A DNA stretch of 64,000 nt, taken from positions 56,959,695 through 57,023,694 of the forward strand of contig NC_012872.2 in assembly GCF_000003195.3 (NCBI RefSeq). Direction: 5' to 3'. The position numbers were made by a program, and so were the translations under genes. Under the pieces are notes generated by a model that saw only the letters and a list, made by a program, of their open reading frames with translations, was not told the DNA's origin and made no database searches. Positions 24,059-35,174 of the stretch are shown in pieces (within the stretch, counting starts at the first letter, position 1; every line of letters begins with the position of its first letter). This DNA comes from Sorghum bicolor (taxonomy: Eukaryota > Streptophyta > Magnoliopsida > Poales > Poaceae).

Positions 24059-25015
24059 TCACGCGCTCACTTCACGGCCACCGCAGCAGCAGCGCCGGCG
24101 ATCTTCCACGCCGGTGTCAGCGGCGGCGGCGGCGGATGCACGGGCGAGGATCAGCGACTCCTCGCGGTGGAACCACGTCTGCTGCTTGGCGATGAACGCC
24201 TCCACCGCCTGCCGGAACGCCTCGGCGTCGTCCGTCACCAGCTCCACCGGCGCCGCTGCCGCTGCTGCCGAACGCCGTTGCCGCCGCCTGCCGTTCTCCG
24301 ACTTGGCTCGACGCAGCTCCGGCGACGCCGCCGCCGCCGCCGTGCTCGTACGGCCTGCTGCTGCGCCGCCGTCGCGGGTCTTGTCCGACATGGTCCGCCG
24401 CGGGGGCTTGGCGCGCACCGTCTTCGCCTGCACCGCCTCCTTGTCCGCTGCGCCACCGCCGGTGTTCTCCGACATGGTCCGCAGCGGGGGCTGGGCGATA
24501 CGCACCGTCGTCACGTGCACAGCCTCCTTGTCCACGAACACGTCCTCCGGCGGCGGCGATGCCTCCTCTCCGGAGCCGGGCTCCGACTCGGTGATCGGCG
24601 GCAGCTGCTGCGTCTGCTTCGGGTCCTCCAGGAGCGCGAGGATAGGGTGTTGTTGAGGAGGGGCGTCGCCGTTCGAGCTCGTCGTCGGCGAGCCGGAAGG
24701 GTCCGCGAACGACGACGGCGTGAGCGAGGCAGCGTCGCGGGGGATGAACCTGGCGAGGACGATCACGATGACGTGGACGGCGAGGAAGCAGAGGCGCGGT
24801 GGGGAGAGGAAGAAAGCGGCGACGCGCAGGATGGACGGGCCCGCGGCGGCAGCCCAGGGGGACTCGGCCAAGGCGCGGAGGAGCACGGCCAAGCCAACGA
24901 CCTGCGCCGCGTGCACGAGTACCCTCGCCACCACGCGGGGGCGGGACAGCGCGGCCCTGGCGTCGGCGGCAGCGGCAGCGGCAGCCATCGATCGCAGTCG
25001 CAGTCGCAGCGGCAC
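24059..25015 (-). CDS. DUF4408/DUF761 (cotton-fiber-type) membrane-associated protein
   Basis: An intronless frame of 318 residues on the minus strand, or 309 if the second Met (24988) is used, which I prefer because its context is better. Two hydrophobic stretches near the N-terminus end in FFLSPPRLCFLAVHVIVIV, characteristic of DUF4408. A long Ala/Ser/Pro-rich, low-complexity middle with repeated RTMS(D/E) motifs (LRTMSENTGGG, RRTMSDKTRDGG) follows. The C-terminal FRQAVEAFIAKQQTWFHREE is the DUF761 signature. Plant members are poorly characterised; a role in growth or stress signalling is only conjecture. A TATA-like TTATAT lies about 180-215 bp upstream on the minus strand. Codon use is extremely GC-rich, typical of intronless grass genes. 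Confidence 0.85.
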   Translation of the reverse strand: MPLRLRLRSMAAAAAAADARAALSRPRVVARVLVHAAQVVGLAVLLRALAESPWAAAAGPSILRVAAFFLSPPRLCFLAVHVIVIVLARFIPRDAASLTPSSFADPSGSPTTSSNGDAPPQQHPILALLEDPKQTQQLPPITESEPGSGEEASPPPEDVFVDKEAVHVTTVRIAQPPLRTMSENTGGGAADKEAVQAKTVRAKPPRRTMSDKTRDGGAAAGRTSTAAAAASPELRRAKSENGRRRQRRSAAAAAAPVELVTDDAEAFRQAVEAFIAKQQTWFHREESLILARASAAAAADTGVEDRRRCCCGGREVSA

Positions 25016-25202
25016 TTTTGGTGGTGGGGGTTTGGGGGGGAAGAGATCGACGACGCCTGCAGACTGCAGTGCTCGTCTGCGTGAGCCGGGCAGTGGGTTT
25101 AGGGGAGTGTTGTTGTGTGAGGTGGTGGCTATGGTAGCCTGGTGGGGTAGCGCCGGTTCACTTCTCCTGTGGACGGTTTGGGCTGTGGATTTGATGATAT
25201 AA

Positions 25203-26099
25203 GGAGGGTGCCCTTCAAGGAAAAAAATTCAAGGCACCTCATCATTTTTCAGTTATTAAATACAATTTATTTTGTTTACTAGCAGTAGAGTGTTAGGGAG
25301 CAATGTCGCGCGCACCGCTCTTTTGAAGCGGTGCCGTAACGTATTACGAGCTACGATCCACGGAGAACGCTGATAAAACATGCCGTCTTGTTCGTTTGGA
25401 TGATGAATTATGGCAGAAAAGTGAGCGCGGTATAGATATATGCCGAGGAAAGAATTTATTACACGCCAACGATCGGAGACGTTGGTTCTTCATAGATAAC
25501 GTTGCGGCGTAGCGATAGATGAGTAGTAATCTTTTGCTTCCAAGCGGAACCGCACAAGGATTGAATGCTGGCTAAAAGAATGCCAAAACCCCTCGTCACA
25601 TCAGCTAGATCAGCGTGATAGTAGGATAAAGCAATGATGTATCTCTAGAGTAGTCGCAAAAACGAAAAAGAGGATACCATCGAAGAGCAATCAAGAGTAT
25701 TTATGGTGTTCTGGACGACATTGCTTAGTAACGCATGAGTCATGTTGGTGGTGTCATGCAGCATGACCGATGGATTTTGTGGCTCAAGCAAATGTGTTTG
25801 GGGTGGAATTTCATCTACCAGTACTCCCTCGGTCCTAAATTATAAGATATTTTAGCTTATATATATATATATGTGATTTTTACTATGTATCTAAGACAAA
25901 AGCTATGTATCTTAAAAAATCAAAATATGTTAAAATTAGAAAGAGAAAGTACATGGTAGAGTACACCGGTGTCCATGTGCTATAGCCTTAGGGTACAAAA
26001 CGGAGGGACAATAAAAGATACAATAATTAGTTTAACCATAGAGGTTAGATATGTCACAAGTAGTAAGATATTACAACAAGTTTGACAGAGACGGTGATG
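25203..26099. other. Intergenic region
   Basis: No gene seen. A Stowaway-like CTCCCTCGGTCC terminus at about 25833 is followed by AT-rich sequence without a clear partner end, so it is probably a decayed element. Confidence 0.45.
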
Positions 26100-26102
26100 T
26101 TA

Positions 26103-26345
26103 GGCCTTGTTTAGTTCCCAAAAAATTTTGCAAAATTTTTTAGATTCTTCGTCACATCAAATCTTTAGACGTATGCATAGAGTATTAAATATAGATAGAA
26201 ATAAAAACTAATTGCACGGTTTGGTCGGAATTGGCGAGACGAATCTTTTGAGCCTACTTAGTCCATAATTGAATAATATTTATCAAATACAAACGAAAAT
26301 GGTACTATTTCTATTTTGTAAAAAATTTTGGAAGTAAACAAGGCC
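26103..26345 (-). mobile_element. Tourist-like MITE (GGCCTTGTT family)
   Basis: A 243-bp element with ends GGCCTTGTTTAGTTCCC and GTAAACAAGGCC and perfect TTA duplications (26100-26102 and 26346-26348). Orientation is opposite to the copies at 7.8 and 13.9 kb. Confidence 0.85.
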
Positions 26346-26348
26346 TTA

Positions 26349-27309
26349 GTAGAAACCTATACGGATGAACTGTCGACGGAAACCAACACCAATGCAGCTT
26401 TTTAGAATGTATTATGTTTACTTTGGAGATCCCTGTGGATCAACTGAAAACGACCTCGGTCGTGCTCCCATCCTATGAGACTATCCATGAGACTGGGAGT
26501 GTGTTCTCATTTCTCAATGAAGTGTCCATGTGATGGGCTAGGGACAGTACACAACCTTTGGGTAGTTTTATAAGTGGTCTCCGAATATATATTAGACATT
26601 ATTTTTCCACCGCTTTCGGTCCATTCATTTGCTCGTCGTCCCTTTGCAGCCTATACTTACCAAATCAATAGGCAAGCTTTTCGCACTTTTGCCGCATCAT
26701 TGTGTTTACACCTGACTTAACAGAGACTTTGTGCTGTTAATACTAGAGTAAAGCTATAATGTACATCTAAGCCTTAGTGCTCTTAACATTCCAGTACCTA
26801 TCATATATTTAGCTCGATCAGTCAAAACTCAGAACCTGGCACAATAACTCAAAAATAAAGTTGTTTTGAACAAAAATACGGCCTCTAAAATATAACTTTG
26901 ACTTCTTGTTTTTTATAAAAGTATTTATCAAAAAGTGATATATATGTATATTTTGTTTGAAAATATTTTTAAAAATAATCTATTCATATAGTTTTCATAT
27001 TTCTAAACTCGACAATTTAAAAGATATTATTCCTAATGTTTGATTCAAACTTTCTTCAAAACGGTGGAGTATCTGCTATTTATAATTAGTATAGAGTATA
27101 GATATTTTTCTTTTAAAAAAAAAACAGGACATTAGCGGTGGTAGCCTGAGGCCTCTATCCACAAGTTTAGTTTGTATGGATGGATCATCATGTGAAAATG
27201 TTTGTTTCCACAGGTGAGAAGGCCAAGAAAGCAAACGGATCAAGCTCCCTCGCGACCACATGCACGCAGCAGCAGCAGCAGCTGACAGGCCAGGCGCGCA
27301 CACACACTT
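26349..27309. other. Intergenic region, AT-rich
   Basis: No gene, RNA or complete element recognised. Scattered poly-A/T runs; a short CAG-type trinucleotide run lies at about 27268-27280. Confidence 0.45.
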
Positions 27310-27518
27310 GGGCTTCACCCCAAAAACCAAAATTTTTTTAAGATTCTCCGTCGCATCGAATCTTGCAGCACATGTATGGAGTATTAAATATAGACAAAAA
27401 TAAAAACTAATTACACAGTTTATCACGAGATGAATCTTTTAAACCTAGTTACTCCATATTCAGATAATATTTGTCAAATAAAAACGAAAGTGGTACCGTT
27501 CCGAAAACTTTAAAGCCC
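27310..27518 (-). mobile_element. Tourist-like MITE (GGCCTTGTT family), shortened
   Basis: About 209 bp with ends GGGCTTC and AAAGCCC and the family's internal landmarks (GATTCTCCGTCGCATCGAATC, AAAACTAATTACACAG). An internal deletion removes part of the usual centre. Confidence 0.6.
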
Positions 27519-29571
27519 TTGCATTGGGGCATCAGCATCCGCAGCAGCCCGTCGGCACTCGGCAGAGCAGGAGCAGCACAGCACGCCTGCACACTGACCG
27601 CTTCTCACTCCGTCCGTCCGTAGAGCTACTAGAAGCCGGGCGGACGCCGTCCAGAGAGAGACTTGAACGCGCGCTGTACGTCCTCTCCTCCGACTCCTCC
27701 GATCCCTGTGGTGGCCTGGTGGGTGTGAGACAGAGGCTGTGGGAGCGTGCGGTGTCTCAGCAGAGATCACGTGGAGCGTGGCATGCAAACTACTCCGCGG
27801 CCGTGCTGTGTGCGTGGAAAGCCTTAAGAGAGGCCAGTCCGGCCAGTCGGCCACGGCCAGGGGGGACGACGACGAGAACGGCCGGCCGGTTTTATGCAAG
27901 GCGCACGGATTCTCAGGTGCTGCTGCTGCTGCTGCCATGGTCCTGCCTCTGCCTCTGGGGCTCGCTCGCACCGGCCTGGCCGGTGTCAGCGAGGCAGGCA
28001 GGCTGCACGTTTGTGGATCTTGGTCGCGTGGAGATCAGCGCGTGATTCGAATCGGTCCGTCACGAGACCCGCCGTGTGTCCTCCTGCACTGCGTTGCGTT
28101 GCGTTGCGTTGCACGGGGGAGCAATTGGTTTTCATTTCACGTTAATTTCATCAATTATTCAAACCTGCTGGGTGCTACTGCTGCCATTAATAATCCGTGC
28201 CTGAAGCAGACTCTAGGCCCCATGTTATGTTAATGGCTTCCCCGACCGGCGGCCACCGTACCGGCGATCGCCTCGGGCTCGGGCTCGGCCTCCCGCCTCC
28301 CTGCAGTGAACCGAACGTGATGTGAATGTGACAGCAACGTAAGAAGGCGGGGTCCGGGGCGCAAGCGCAACCCTTGGCTTTCCATAAAGAGCACCCACAT
28401 CATAAGCATAGAGATAGAGTGATCACTAGACCAGCAGGTTTCAAACGTCAATCAGGGTTCCACGCGATGGGACGACGATGGCCTTAACTAATTTTTTTTT
28501 TCAAGATTCTTTTTCGCTTGGAATGTTTTAAACCTAGTTGTTCCATAATTAAACAATATTTATTAAATAAAAACAAAAATATTATAGCGTAAAAGTTCAA
28601 TAACTTTTTTGATATAAACAAGGCCGATGCTTCAAAAGGAGAGGAATGGAGACGTGAGACGACAGGTAGCGCTCGCGCGCCAGTCTATTTGCTTATCTCA
28701 AAAGTCATAGTTAAAAATATTATTGTACTAATTTATTGTAATAAGATAAAAATATTATTAGCTCAATACTACTTCCTCCGTCCACGAAAGAATTAATGAT
28801 TATAATATTGATTCTATAAATCTTAGCATTTTTTTTAGAAATTTAGTTAAAGTTTAAAAAATTTGATTTTGGACAACTCTAGAAATTGATTCTTTTGTGG
28901 ACGAAGAGAGTATTTGGTAATTTATTGCAAGAGAAAAATCTCGACTGGAGCTACAAGTGTCTGCCGCTTTTAGGCTAGTCTCAATGCATGTTTCATGAGA
29001 GTGATATACACATTAAATAGAGTGTCATATAAGCAAAATTGCTAACTTGACAGAGTTATTAAATTAAAGAGTTTCATCATATGAGAGAAAAGTTTCATCT
29101 CCATATAAATTATGTAGTTCAGATACCTAATTTATAATCTTATTAATTGTATCATAAAAATATACATGAAAACTAACCTTATCTCGCGCGCGCGAGGTTA
29201 TTTTTAAAGGGCGGACGACACGAGTGCGAGTCAAACGAGACGACGACGGGAAATCATGGATGGTCACAACACAGGCCACTTCTTGAGGTAACGTGGAAGC
29301 GAGCGCCGCGGTGGCCCGCCGATAATCGCTGCGGTGGAGTACGGTCACGTAGGGATCGATGCAAATGCAGTGCAGATGTGCAGGTGTCAGGCGTGCTGCC
29401 GAGCCACGGGTCCCAGTCCCAGTCCCAGGGGCCACCACCAAGGGCGTTGCTTCGGCGCTGATGTTTAGGACCAAGGACGGTGCTCGAGGCCACCAAATCA
29501 GGGCACTCCAATCCTTGTCGCCGTGCGGTCACTTCACTCCTCCACTCCAATTCCATCCAAGGCTTTGTTTA
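27519..29571. other. Intergenic region, GC-rich block and decayed MITEs
   Basis: 27520-28060 is GC-rich with overlapping open frames on both strands (up to 173 residues) but no domain that I recognise; I do not call a gene. 28488-28625 is a remnant of the GGCCTTGTT MITE family (it ends ATAAACAAGGCC and has lost its left end). 28970-29140 contains a GGCTAGTCTCAATGCATG terminus typical of another small grass MITE, truncated. A GCGTT run (four units) lies near 28090-28110. Confidence 0.45.
28772..28910 (+). mobile_element. Stowaway MITE
   Basis: A 139-bp element with ends CTTCCTCCGTCCAC and GTGGACGAAGAGAG flanked by TA on both sides (28770-28771 and 28911-28912). TA target sites and CTCCCTCCGT-like ends are typical of Stowaway (Tc1/mariner-derived) MITEs. 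Confidence 0.75.
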
Positions 29572-29650
29572 GGCCTTGTTTAGTTCCCAAAAATTTTTAA
29601 GATTCTCCGTCACATCGAATCTCTGGTCGCATGCATGGAGCATTAAATCA
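29572..29650 (-). mobile_element. Tourist-like MITE fragment
   Basis: The first about 80 bp of a GGCCTTGTTTAGTTCCC family member preceded by TTA (29569-29571). It is broken off at GCATTAAAT, where the usual continuation ATAGAC is missing. Confidence 0.65.
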
Positions 29651-29694
29651 AGCACCATGCATCAGGTTATGCTCTCCTACTAATGTATTACTTA

Positions 29695-29936
29695 GGCCTT
29701 GTTTAGTTTCGAAAAGTGAAAAGTTTTCGGTACTGTAGCACTTTCGTTTGTTTGTGAAAAATATTATCTAATCATGGACAAACTAGGATCAAAAGATTCG
29801 TCTCGTGATTTACAGCTAAACTGTGTAATTAGTTTTTATTTTCGTTTATATTTAATGTTTCATGCATGTGCTACAAGATTCGATGTGACGAGAAATCTTA
29901 AAAACTTTTTGGTTTTCAGAGTGAACTAAACAAGGC
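29695..29936 (+). mobile_element. Tourist-like MITE (GGCCTTGTT family)
   Basis: About 242 bp, with ends GGCCTTGTTTAGTTTCG and GAACTAAACAAGGC. TTA precedes it; the right flank is ATAA, so the duplication is imperfect. Confidence 0.75.
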
Positions 29937-30068
29937 ATAAATAGATAATGTGCCATGCCAGTACTACAACAGATTTAACACAAGCCTGGAAAGTTTGATC
30001 GAGAGCACAGGACGATCGGATGGGTTGCCGTCGTTTAGACTCCTTTTAGCCAGGGGATGCTTTGTGTT

Positions 30069-30293
30069 GGCCTTGTTTCGTTTAAAAAAAATACAAATTT
30101 TTTTTTTCAGGTTTTCCATCTTATCGAATTTTAGGGTACATGTATGAAGCATCAAATATAGATAAAAATTAACTAATTATATACGTTAGATGAATTTTTT
30201 GAGTCTAGTTAGTCTATAATTGATCAATATTTGTCAAATATAAACAAAAGTACAATGTCTATTTTATAAAAAAAAATTGTAACTAAACAAGGC
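30069..30293 (-). mobile_element. Tourist-like MITE (GGCCTTGTT family), diverged
   Basis: About 225 bp from GGCCTTGTTTCGTT to AACTAAACAAGGC. Many substitutions and A-tract expansions compared with the other copies. No clear target duplication. Confidence 0.65.
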
Positions 30294-31103
30294 TAAGTAT
30301 CGTGCTCCACTTTTTTTATTCCGCCGTGTTGGTCAAAGCCGGGCACTCAAACTATTCTTTCTTCCGCTAGTACGAGTAGGGACTGTAGGAGAAACGTCGC
30401 TTATCCCTCTCGTTTATCAAAGGGCGCCCTCTTGATTCCAAGGCTACTGTTTGTCGGTCAAACTATAAGATGTATGATTTTTTTATTCTAAGTTTGACCA
30501 GTCGTCTTATTCAAAAAAACTTGTACAAATATAGTTATTTAAGTCATTTTTAAAGACCTTTTATTAATAAACCAAATCACGACAAAATAAGTAACATTTT
30601 GCGTAATTTTTTGAATAAGACGAGTAGTCAAATATGGTATCAAAAAAGTTAAACGTTCTATAATTTAGGATAGATTAAGTAAATATTACCTGATGATGAT
30701 AGAAAAAACAATCTCTTATCTCCTATAAAGGTAGCCTCCTAAGCTCATGTTGAATCGCAAAAAGTTTGGTACAATGTTGAAGTATAAACATAATGATTTA
30801 GTTATAGCCTCGTGATTTCCCCTTTTGATAGGGGCCACCCTTTCGTCAAAGCAAGTTTTCTGCCTATTTTTTATATTCCAAAAAAAAGAATGCAAAGCAC
30901 CTTTTATAGCTCGTCATTAGCTTAAAACTTTAAATAGAAACAGTTTAATGGAGGCAATGTGTACCACTCTATCTATATGTATAAAAGGCAACCAGAAGTC
31001 AATCATATTCTCAGTCTTATATAAGTGGAAAAAAAAACTCAAAAGCTTAAATTTTACTACAAAGAAACGATGTTGCCTTGCTTTTTATTCTTTTTTGTCT
31101 CTT

Positions 31104-31600
31104 TGGAAAAGAAACGATGTTTGTGAACATCTTTGTTTTCCGTGGACAAATGGGACGTGGCAAATCAAACTTTTGGAACTAAAAAAAAAGCAAAATATTT
31201 TTTTTCTTTTTTGGAAAAGATACGTTGTTTATGAACAGCTTCGTTGTCCATAGAAAAATGAGACGTGGCAAATTAAACTTTTTGAGGTAAACTGAGAACA
31301 GGAGAGATGCAAACTAAGAATAATCAAATACCTTTTTTTGTTTTTGGAGATGGAAGAAGAAATGTTGTTTATGAACAGCTTCGTTGTCCCTAGACAAATA
31401 AGACGTGGTGAGGGGTGAAGCTAGCCGAAAGAATTGTCGGGGTCTTTAACATTATACTTAGGTTGAGATCATTAGGCATTAGCGTTGTCAAAGCAGTAAT
31501 TTTTATTGATTTTGGCAAAATTCACTGGGGTTCGCTGACCCTGGCAAAGGGGCCTAGCTCCGCTCTTGGATGTGGTAAATTAAACTTTTTAACTAACTGA
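31104..31600 (+). repeat. Degenerate tandem array interrupted by an insertion
   Basis: Units starting with GGAAAAGAAACGATGTTTGT-like sequence occur at about 31104, 31213 and 31352, each continuing with GAACA(T/G)CTTCGTT, a cleft GACAAAT and GACGTGG. The third unit is interrupted after GACGTGGT by about 155 bp (31410-31566, starting GAGGGGTGAAGCTAGCC and ending GGGGCCTAGCTCCGCTCTT). It then resumes with GGATGTGGTAAATTAAACTT. The insert has loosely inverted ends (GAAGCTAGCC/GGCCTAGCTCC), so it may be a small hAT-like element. Confidence 0.6.
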
Positions 31601-31679
31601 GAATATCAGAAATGCAAAATAAAGAAAACAAATATAAACAGCCAAAAATAGACTTTTTTAACTAGAGACTGTGGACAAG

Positions 31680-31896
31680 AGAGATGAATGGAGGTATGCA
31701 AAAAGAAAGGCACAAAAAAACTGGTGAGGTGGAAATGAATGGAGGTATGTAAAAAAAATGCACCAAAAAACGGGTGAAATGGAGGTGTGAAAAAAAAGGT
31801 GAAATGGAGGTAAAAAATCATTAAAAAAACTGGAAAAATACGCGTGAAATGGAGGTATGCAAAAAAGATGGTAAATGGAGGTAAAAAATCAAAAAA
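31680..31896 (+). repeat. Purine-rich degenerate minisatellite
   Basis: AATGGAGGTA(T)G followed by A runs recurs at least six times with variable spacing (for example at 31686, 31737, 31805 and 31849). It lies within 10 bp of the 3' end of a tRNA gene on the opposite strand. Confidence 0.65.
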
Positions 31897-31901
31897 CAAC
31901 T

Positions 31902-31974
31902 CGCGCCAGGTAGGGGTCGAACCTACGGCCTTCTGCTTAGGAAACAGACGCTCTATCCACTGAGCTACAGGCGC
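31902..31974 (-). tRNA. tRNA-Arg (anticodon CCT)
   Basis: Read on the minus strand, the 73-nt sequence starts GCGCCTGTAGCTCAGTGG and folds into a full cloverleaf. The D arm has AGCTCAGTGGATAGAGC, the anticodon stem TCTGT/GCAGA has loop TTCCTAA (anticodon CCT, reading AGG), and the T arm is GTAGG-TTCGACC-CCTAC. The acceptor stem GCGCCTG/CTGGCGC has one T-T mismatch at position 6, which I recall as normal for plant tRNA-Arg(CCT). The discriminator base is G. No intron, and CCA is not encoded, as expected for a nuclear gene. Confidence 0.95.
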
Positions 31975-31998
31975 TTTGCTTGGCTATTAGATCAGTAA

Positions 31999-32240
31999 GG
32001 CTTTATTTAGTTAATCCTGAAAACTAAAAAGTTTTCAAGATTCCCGTCACATCGAATCTTGTGGTACATGCATGAAACATTAAATATAGACGAAAACAAA
32101 AACTAATTATACAGTTTAGCTGTAAATTACGAGACGAATCTTTTGATCATAGTTAGTTCATGATTGGATAATATTTGTCACAAACAAACGAAAGTGCTAC
32201 AGTACCGAAAACTTTTCACTTTTCGGAACTAAACAAGGCC
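31999..32240 (-). mobile_element. Tourist-like MITE beside the tRNA gene
   Basis: A 242-bp GGCCTTGTT-family element with ends GGCTTTATTTAGTT and GGAACTAAACAAGGCC and perfect TAA duplications (31996-31998 and 32241-32243). It starts 24 bp upstream of the tRNA 5' end. Confidence 0.85.
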
Positions 32241-32243
32241 TAA

Positions 32244-33298
32244 ATATATATTTATTGATAAACTGAAGACGCCATGATACATTATGAAACCTTTCCCTAT
32301 AAGAACACCTCTGAATCAACTAAATATCTATATATAAGTTTGAAATAACTGTGACCCTGATCTCAGTACCAACAGCAACCCGCTCCACTTGACTCTAATT
32401 TTTCTAAGGATATGCCACGCCAAAAAATTTCATACGGACAATTCGATGAGATCCATTTAGTAATTCCATAAATTACCATTAAATGTTTCCCATGACTCAG
32501 TATATAAGTATTAAATACCACAATAACATTTAAATTCAACAATCAAGTTCAAGACTTATATAGATTATTACAATAGAAATAGTTCAAACACCATACTAAT
32601 AATTTAAATATATATAAAAGCTTAGACACCAAATAAGATTGCAGAGACTACTTCTCGGGCTCCAATTGTAACGGTCATGAAAGTTTTGATTATGTCATCT
32701 TCATACACTTCATAGAAACACCCTAATTTATACTATCTACACCTTTTTCTGCATCAATTGAGTTAATTTAGGGAGGGGAGGGGGATAAATTGATTTATCT
32801 TATTTGAATAACAAATAGGAACGGTTTATGCCTTAGGGAGTTAAGAGAGTTGAGACATCAGGGGGTGTTTGGATCAGACCCTGACCCAGCAACCTTCGCC
32901 ATGCAACGACGTCCAACCTATGGACGTTGCTTATAGGGATGAAAATAGATCTTATTTTCATCCGTATAAGCAAATACATGTAGTTGTTTTTTTTTCATGT
33001 GTGCATGTGAAATCTAATTTTGAGTATTCAAATTTGAATACAGTACGGATATTAAATGTCCAAATTCAGACATGAGTTAGCCATCTAATATTTTAACCTC
33101 TTTCAGATATCAGAGAATATCGGTTCTATTTTCGTACCAGTTGCTCCCTCGCCGCCGTTGCAACGTGCTTTTTCTTTCTGATGAGTTTCTTCACAGTTCA
33201 CACGGAGATCAGACCACGCCGTCCGTGCCCCATGCAACGGCAGTGACGGCACAGAAGCACTGCTGAGGGCTCCGGCAACCTAGAGCTGCCTATGTTTA
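32244..33298. other. Intergenic region
   Basis: AT-rich sequence with no gene or complete repeat that I can define. A short GC-rich patch lies at 33140-33290 without coding support. Confidence 0.45.
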
Positions 33299-33541
33299 GG
33301 CCTTGTTTAGTTCCCAAAAAATTTTGCAAAATTTTTCAGATTCCCCGTCACATCGAATCTTTAGACACATGCATGAAGTATTAAATATAGTCAAAAATAA
33401 AAACTAATTGCACAGTTTGGTCGAAATTGACGAGACGAATCTTTTGAGCCTAGTTAGTCTATGATCGGATAATATTTGTCAAATACAAACGAAAAAACTA
33501 CGGTGTCGATTTTGCAAAATATTTTGGAACTTAACAAGGTC
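33299..33541 (-). mobile_element. Tourist-like MITE (GGCCTTGTT family)
   Basis: A 243-bp element with ends GGCCTTGTTTAGTTCCC and GGAACTTAACAAGGTC and perfect TTA duplications (33296-33298 and 33542-33544). One of the best-preserved copies in the window. Confidence 0.85.
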
Positions 33542-33739
33542 TTAGATAGAGGGCCGCATCTACTTATAAGTACAGTATGTTGTTGCCGGTTGGTTGATTG
33601 ATGGATGGATCGGTTCCGAGTGGTCTTGACTTTGGGGCACTCGATGCTGAAAAAAACTCAACTGGAGCAGCGAGTAGGAGCACTGCGCATCAGGATGAGT
33701 CGGTGGGCGACGCTGAGGAACACTCCCTCCAACACGAAT

Positions 33740-34040
33740 TTTTTTATGTCACATCAAATATATCAGTACATATTTGAAGTACTAAATATAGACTAATAAA
33801 AGAAACAAATTACATAGCTCGCTTGAAACTGTGAGACGAATTTATTAAACCTAATTAATCCATCAATAGCACATGTGGGTACTGTAGCAGTTATGGCTAA
33901 TCATAGGCTAATTAGGCTTAAAAGATTCGTCTCGCGATTTACAACCAAAATGTGTAATTAGTTTTTATTTTCGTCTATATTTAATGCTCCATACATGTGT
34001 TCAAAGAATCAATGTGATGGATGAAAAGTTTTTGGATGGA
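33740..34040 (+). mobile_element. MITE of the GGCCCTGTTTAG family, ends lost
   Basis: The interior matches the elements at 34863-35174 and 48636-48975 (AAACAAATTACATAG, GGTTACTGTAGCA-like GGGTACTGTAGCA, GATTCGTCTCGCGATTT, GATGGATGAAAA), but the terminal GGCCCTGTTTAG sequences are missing on both sides. It ends directly against the next element. Confidence 0.6.
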
Positions 34041-34042
34041 TA

Positions 34043-34289
34043 GCCTTGTTTAGATCCGATTTTTTTTGAATTTTGACATTGTAGCACTTTCATTTTTATT
34101 TGACAAAAAATATCCAATCATAGAGTAATTAGGCTTAAAAGATTCGTCTCACGATTTACAGACAAACTGTGTAATTAGTTTTTGTTTTCATCTATATTTA
34201 ATACTCCATGCATATGCTGTATGATTCGATGTGATGGAGAATCTTGAAAATTTTTTGGTTTTTGGGGTGAACTAAATAAGATCAAGGCC
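34043..34289 (+). mobile_element. Tourist-like MITE (GGCCTTGTT family)
   Basis: About 247 bp from GCCTTGTTTAGATCC to AACTAAATAAGATCAAGGCC. The right end is slightly rearranged and no target duplication remains. Confidence 0.65.
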
Positions 34290-34862
34290 TATCGGTCACT
34301 CGTTAATGTGTATGCCACAAGTTTGACACGATTTATAAAAAATATGTATAATATTTGTATCTTTAAATAAATTTATTAAAAAACTAGATTTAAATATATT
34401 TTTCCAATGATACTAATTATACATCACAAATACTAATATTTTTAATATATATTTAGTCAAAGTTATTTCTTGAAAAAACATAAACGATAAATATTTATGG
34501 ACAAAAAGAACATGTGTGGTAGCCAATTTTTGAAAGTCAAATTTTTTTTGAAAGTCAGGTGGCCAATTTTCTTCTGAGCTTTTGAGGCTCAAATAATTGG
34601 GGCTGATTTTACATCACCTAGTCCTAGTCCGGACTCCGGAGGCCCCTCATCACATCAGTCACCACTCACCACCCTCGCGAGTTTCTGTCCGAGGTTGGCT
34701 CTTCTCTTATCCACATGCCCGCTCCTGCCCAAGATAGCCGGACTACTGCGGTTGATGGCATGCCGCCGCCTCCGATTCCCTTGCCTACCTCAGTTATCCA
34801 AGCAAAGGCCTTAGAAAGGACAATGAATAGTGCAAGTGCACAACAAGTTGCTGCACACTTTA

Positions 34863-35174
34863 GGCCCTGTTTAGTTCCCCATAAAAAAAATTTCATCCAT
34901 CCCATCGAATTTTTGGACACATATATAGAACATTAAATATAAATAAAAAATAAACTAATTACACAGTTTGGTTGAAAATCGCGAGACGATCTTTTAAGCT
35001 AGTTAGTCCATAATTAGCCGTAAGTGCTACAGTAACCCACATGTACTAATGACAGATTTCCAAACGAGCTATGTAATTTGTTTTTTTATTAGTTTCTAAA
35101 AACCTCTCCTGACATCCTTCTGACATATTCGATGTGACACCCAAAAAATTTTCATCTCCAATCTAAACAGGGCC
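34863..35174 (-). mobile_element. MITE of the GGCCCTGTTTAG family
   Basis: A 312-bp element with ends GGCCCTGTTTAGTTCC and AATCTAAACAGGGCC. The interior has two half-elements in opposite sense around a GTGCTACAGTAACCCAC centre. It is distinct from, but obviously related to, the GGCCTTGTTTAGTT family. Confidence 0.75.

Larger units (their letters stand above)
30294..31901. other. Intergenic region with degenerate repeats
   Basis: No supported gene. 30440-30680 contains inverted AAACTATAAGA/TCTATAATTTA-like sequences of a decayed Stowaway-like element. 31104-31420 is a degenerate tandem array and 31680-31896 a purine-rich minisatellite (separate entries). Confidence 0.45.

Noticed and set aside
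23732..25084. Plus-strand 450-residue frame over the DUF4408/DUF761 gene
   Set aside because: Arg-rich low-complexity antisense shadow; the minus-strand frame has recognisable N- and C-terminal domains.
27510..28233. Several frames of 150-175 residues on both strands
   Set aside because: No domain, no consistent start or splice structure, and mutual overlap; treated as GC-rich intergenic DNA.
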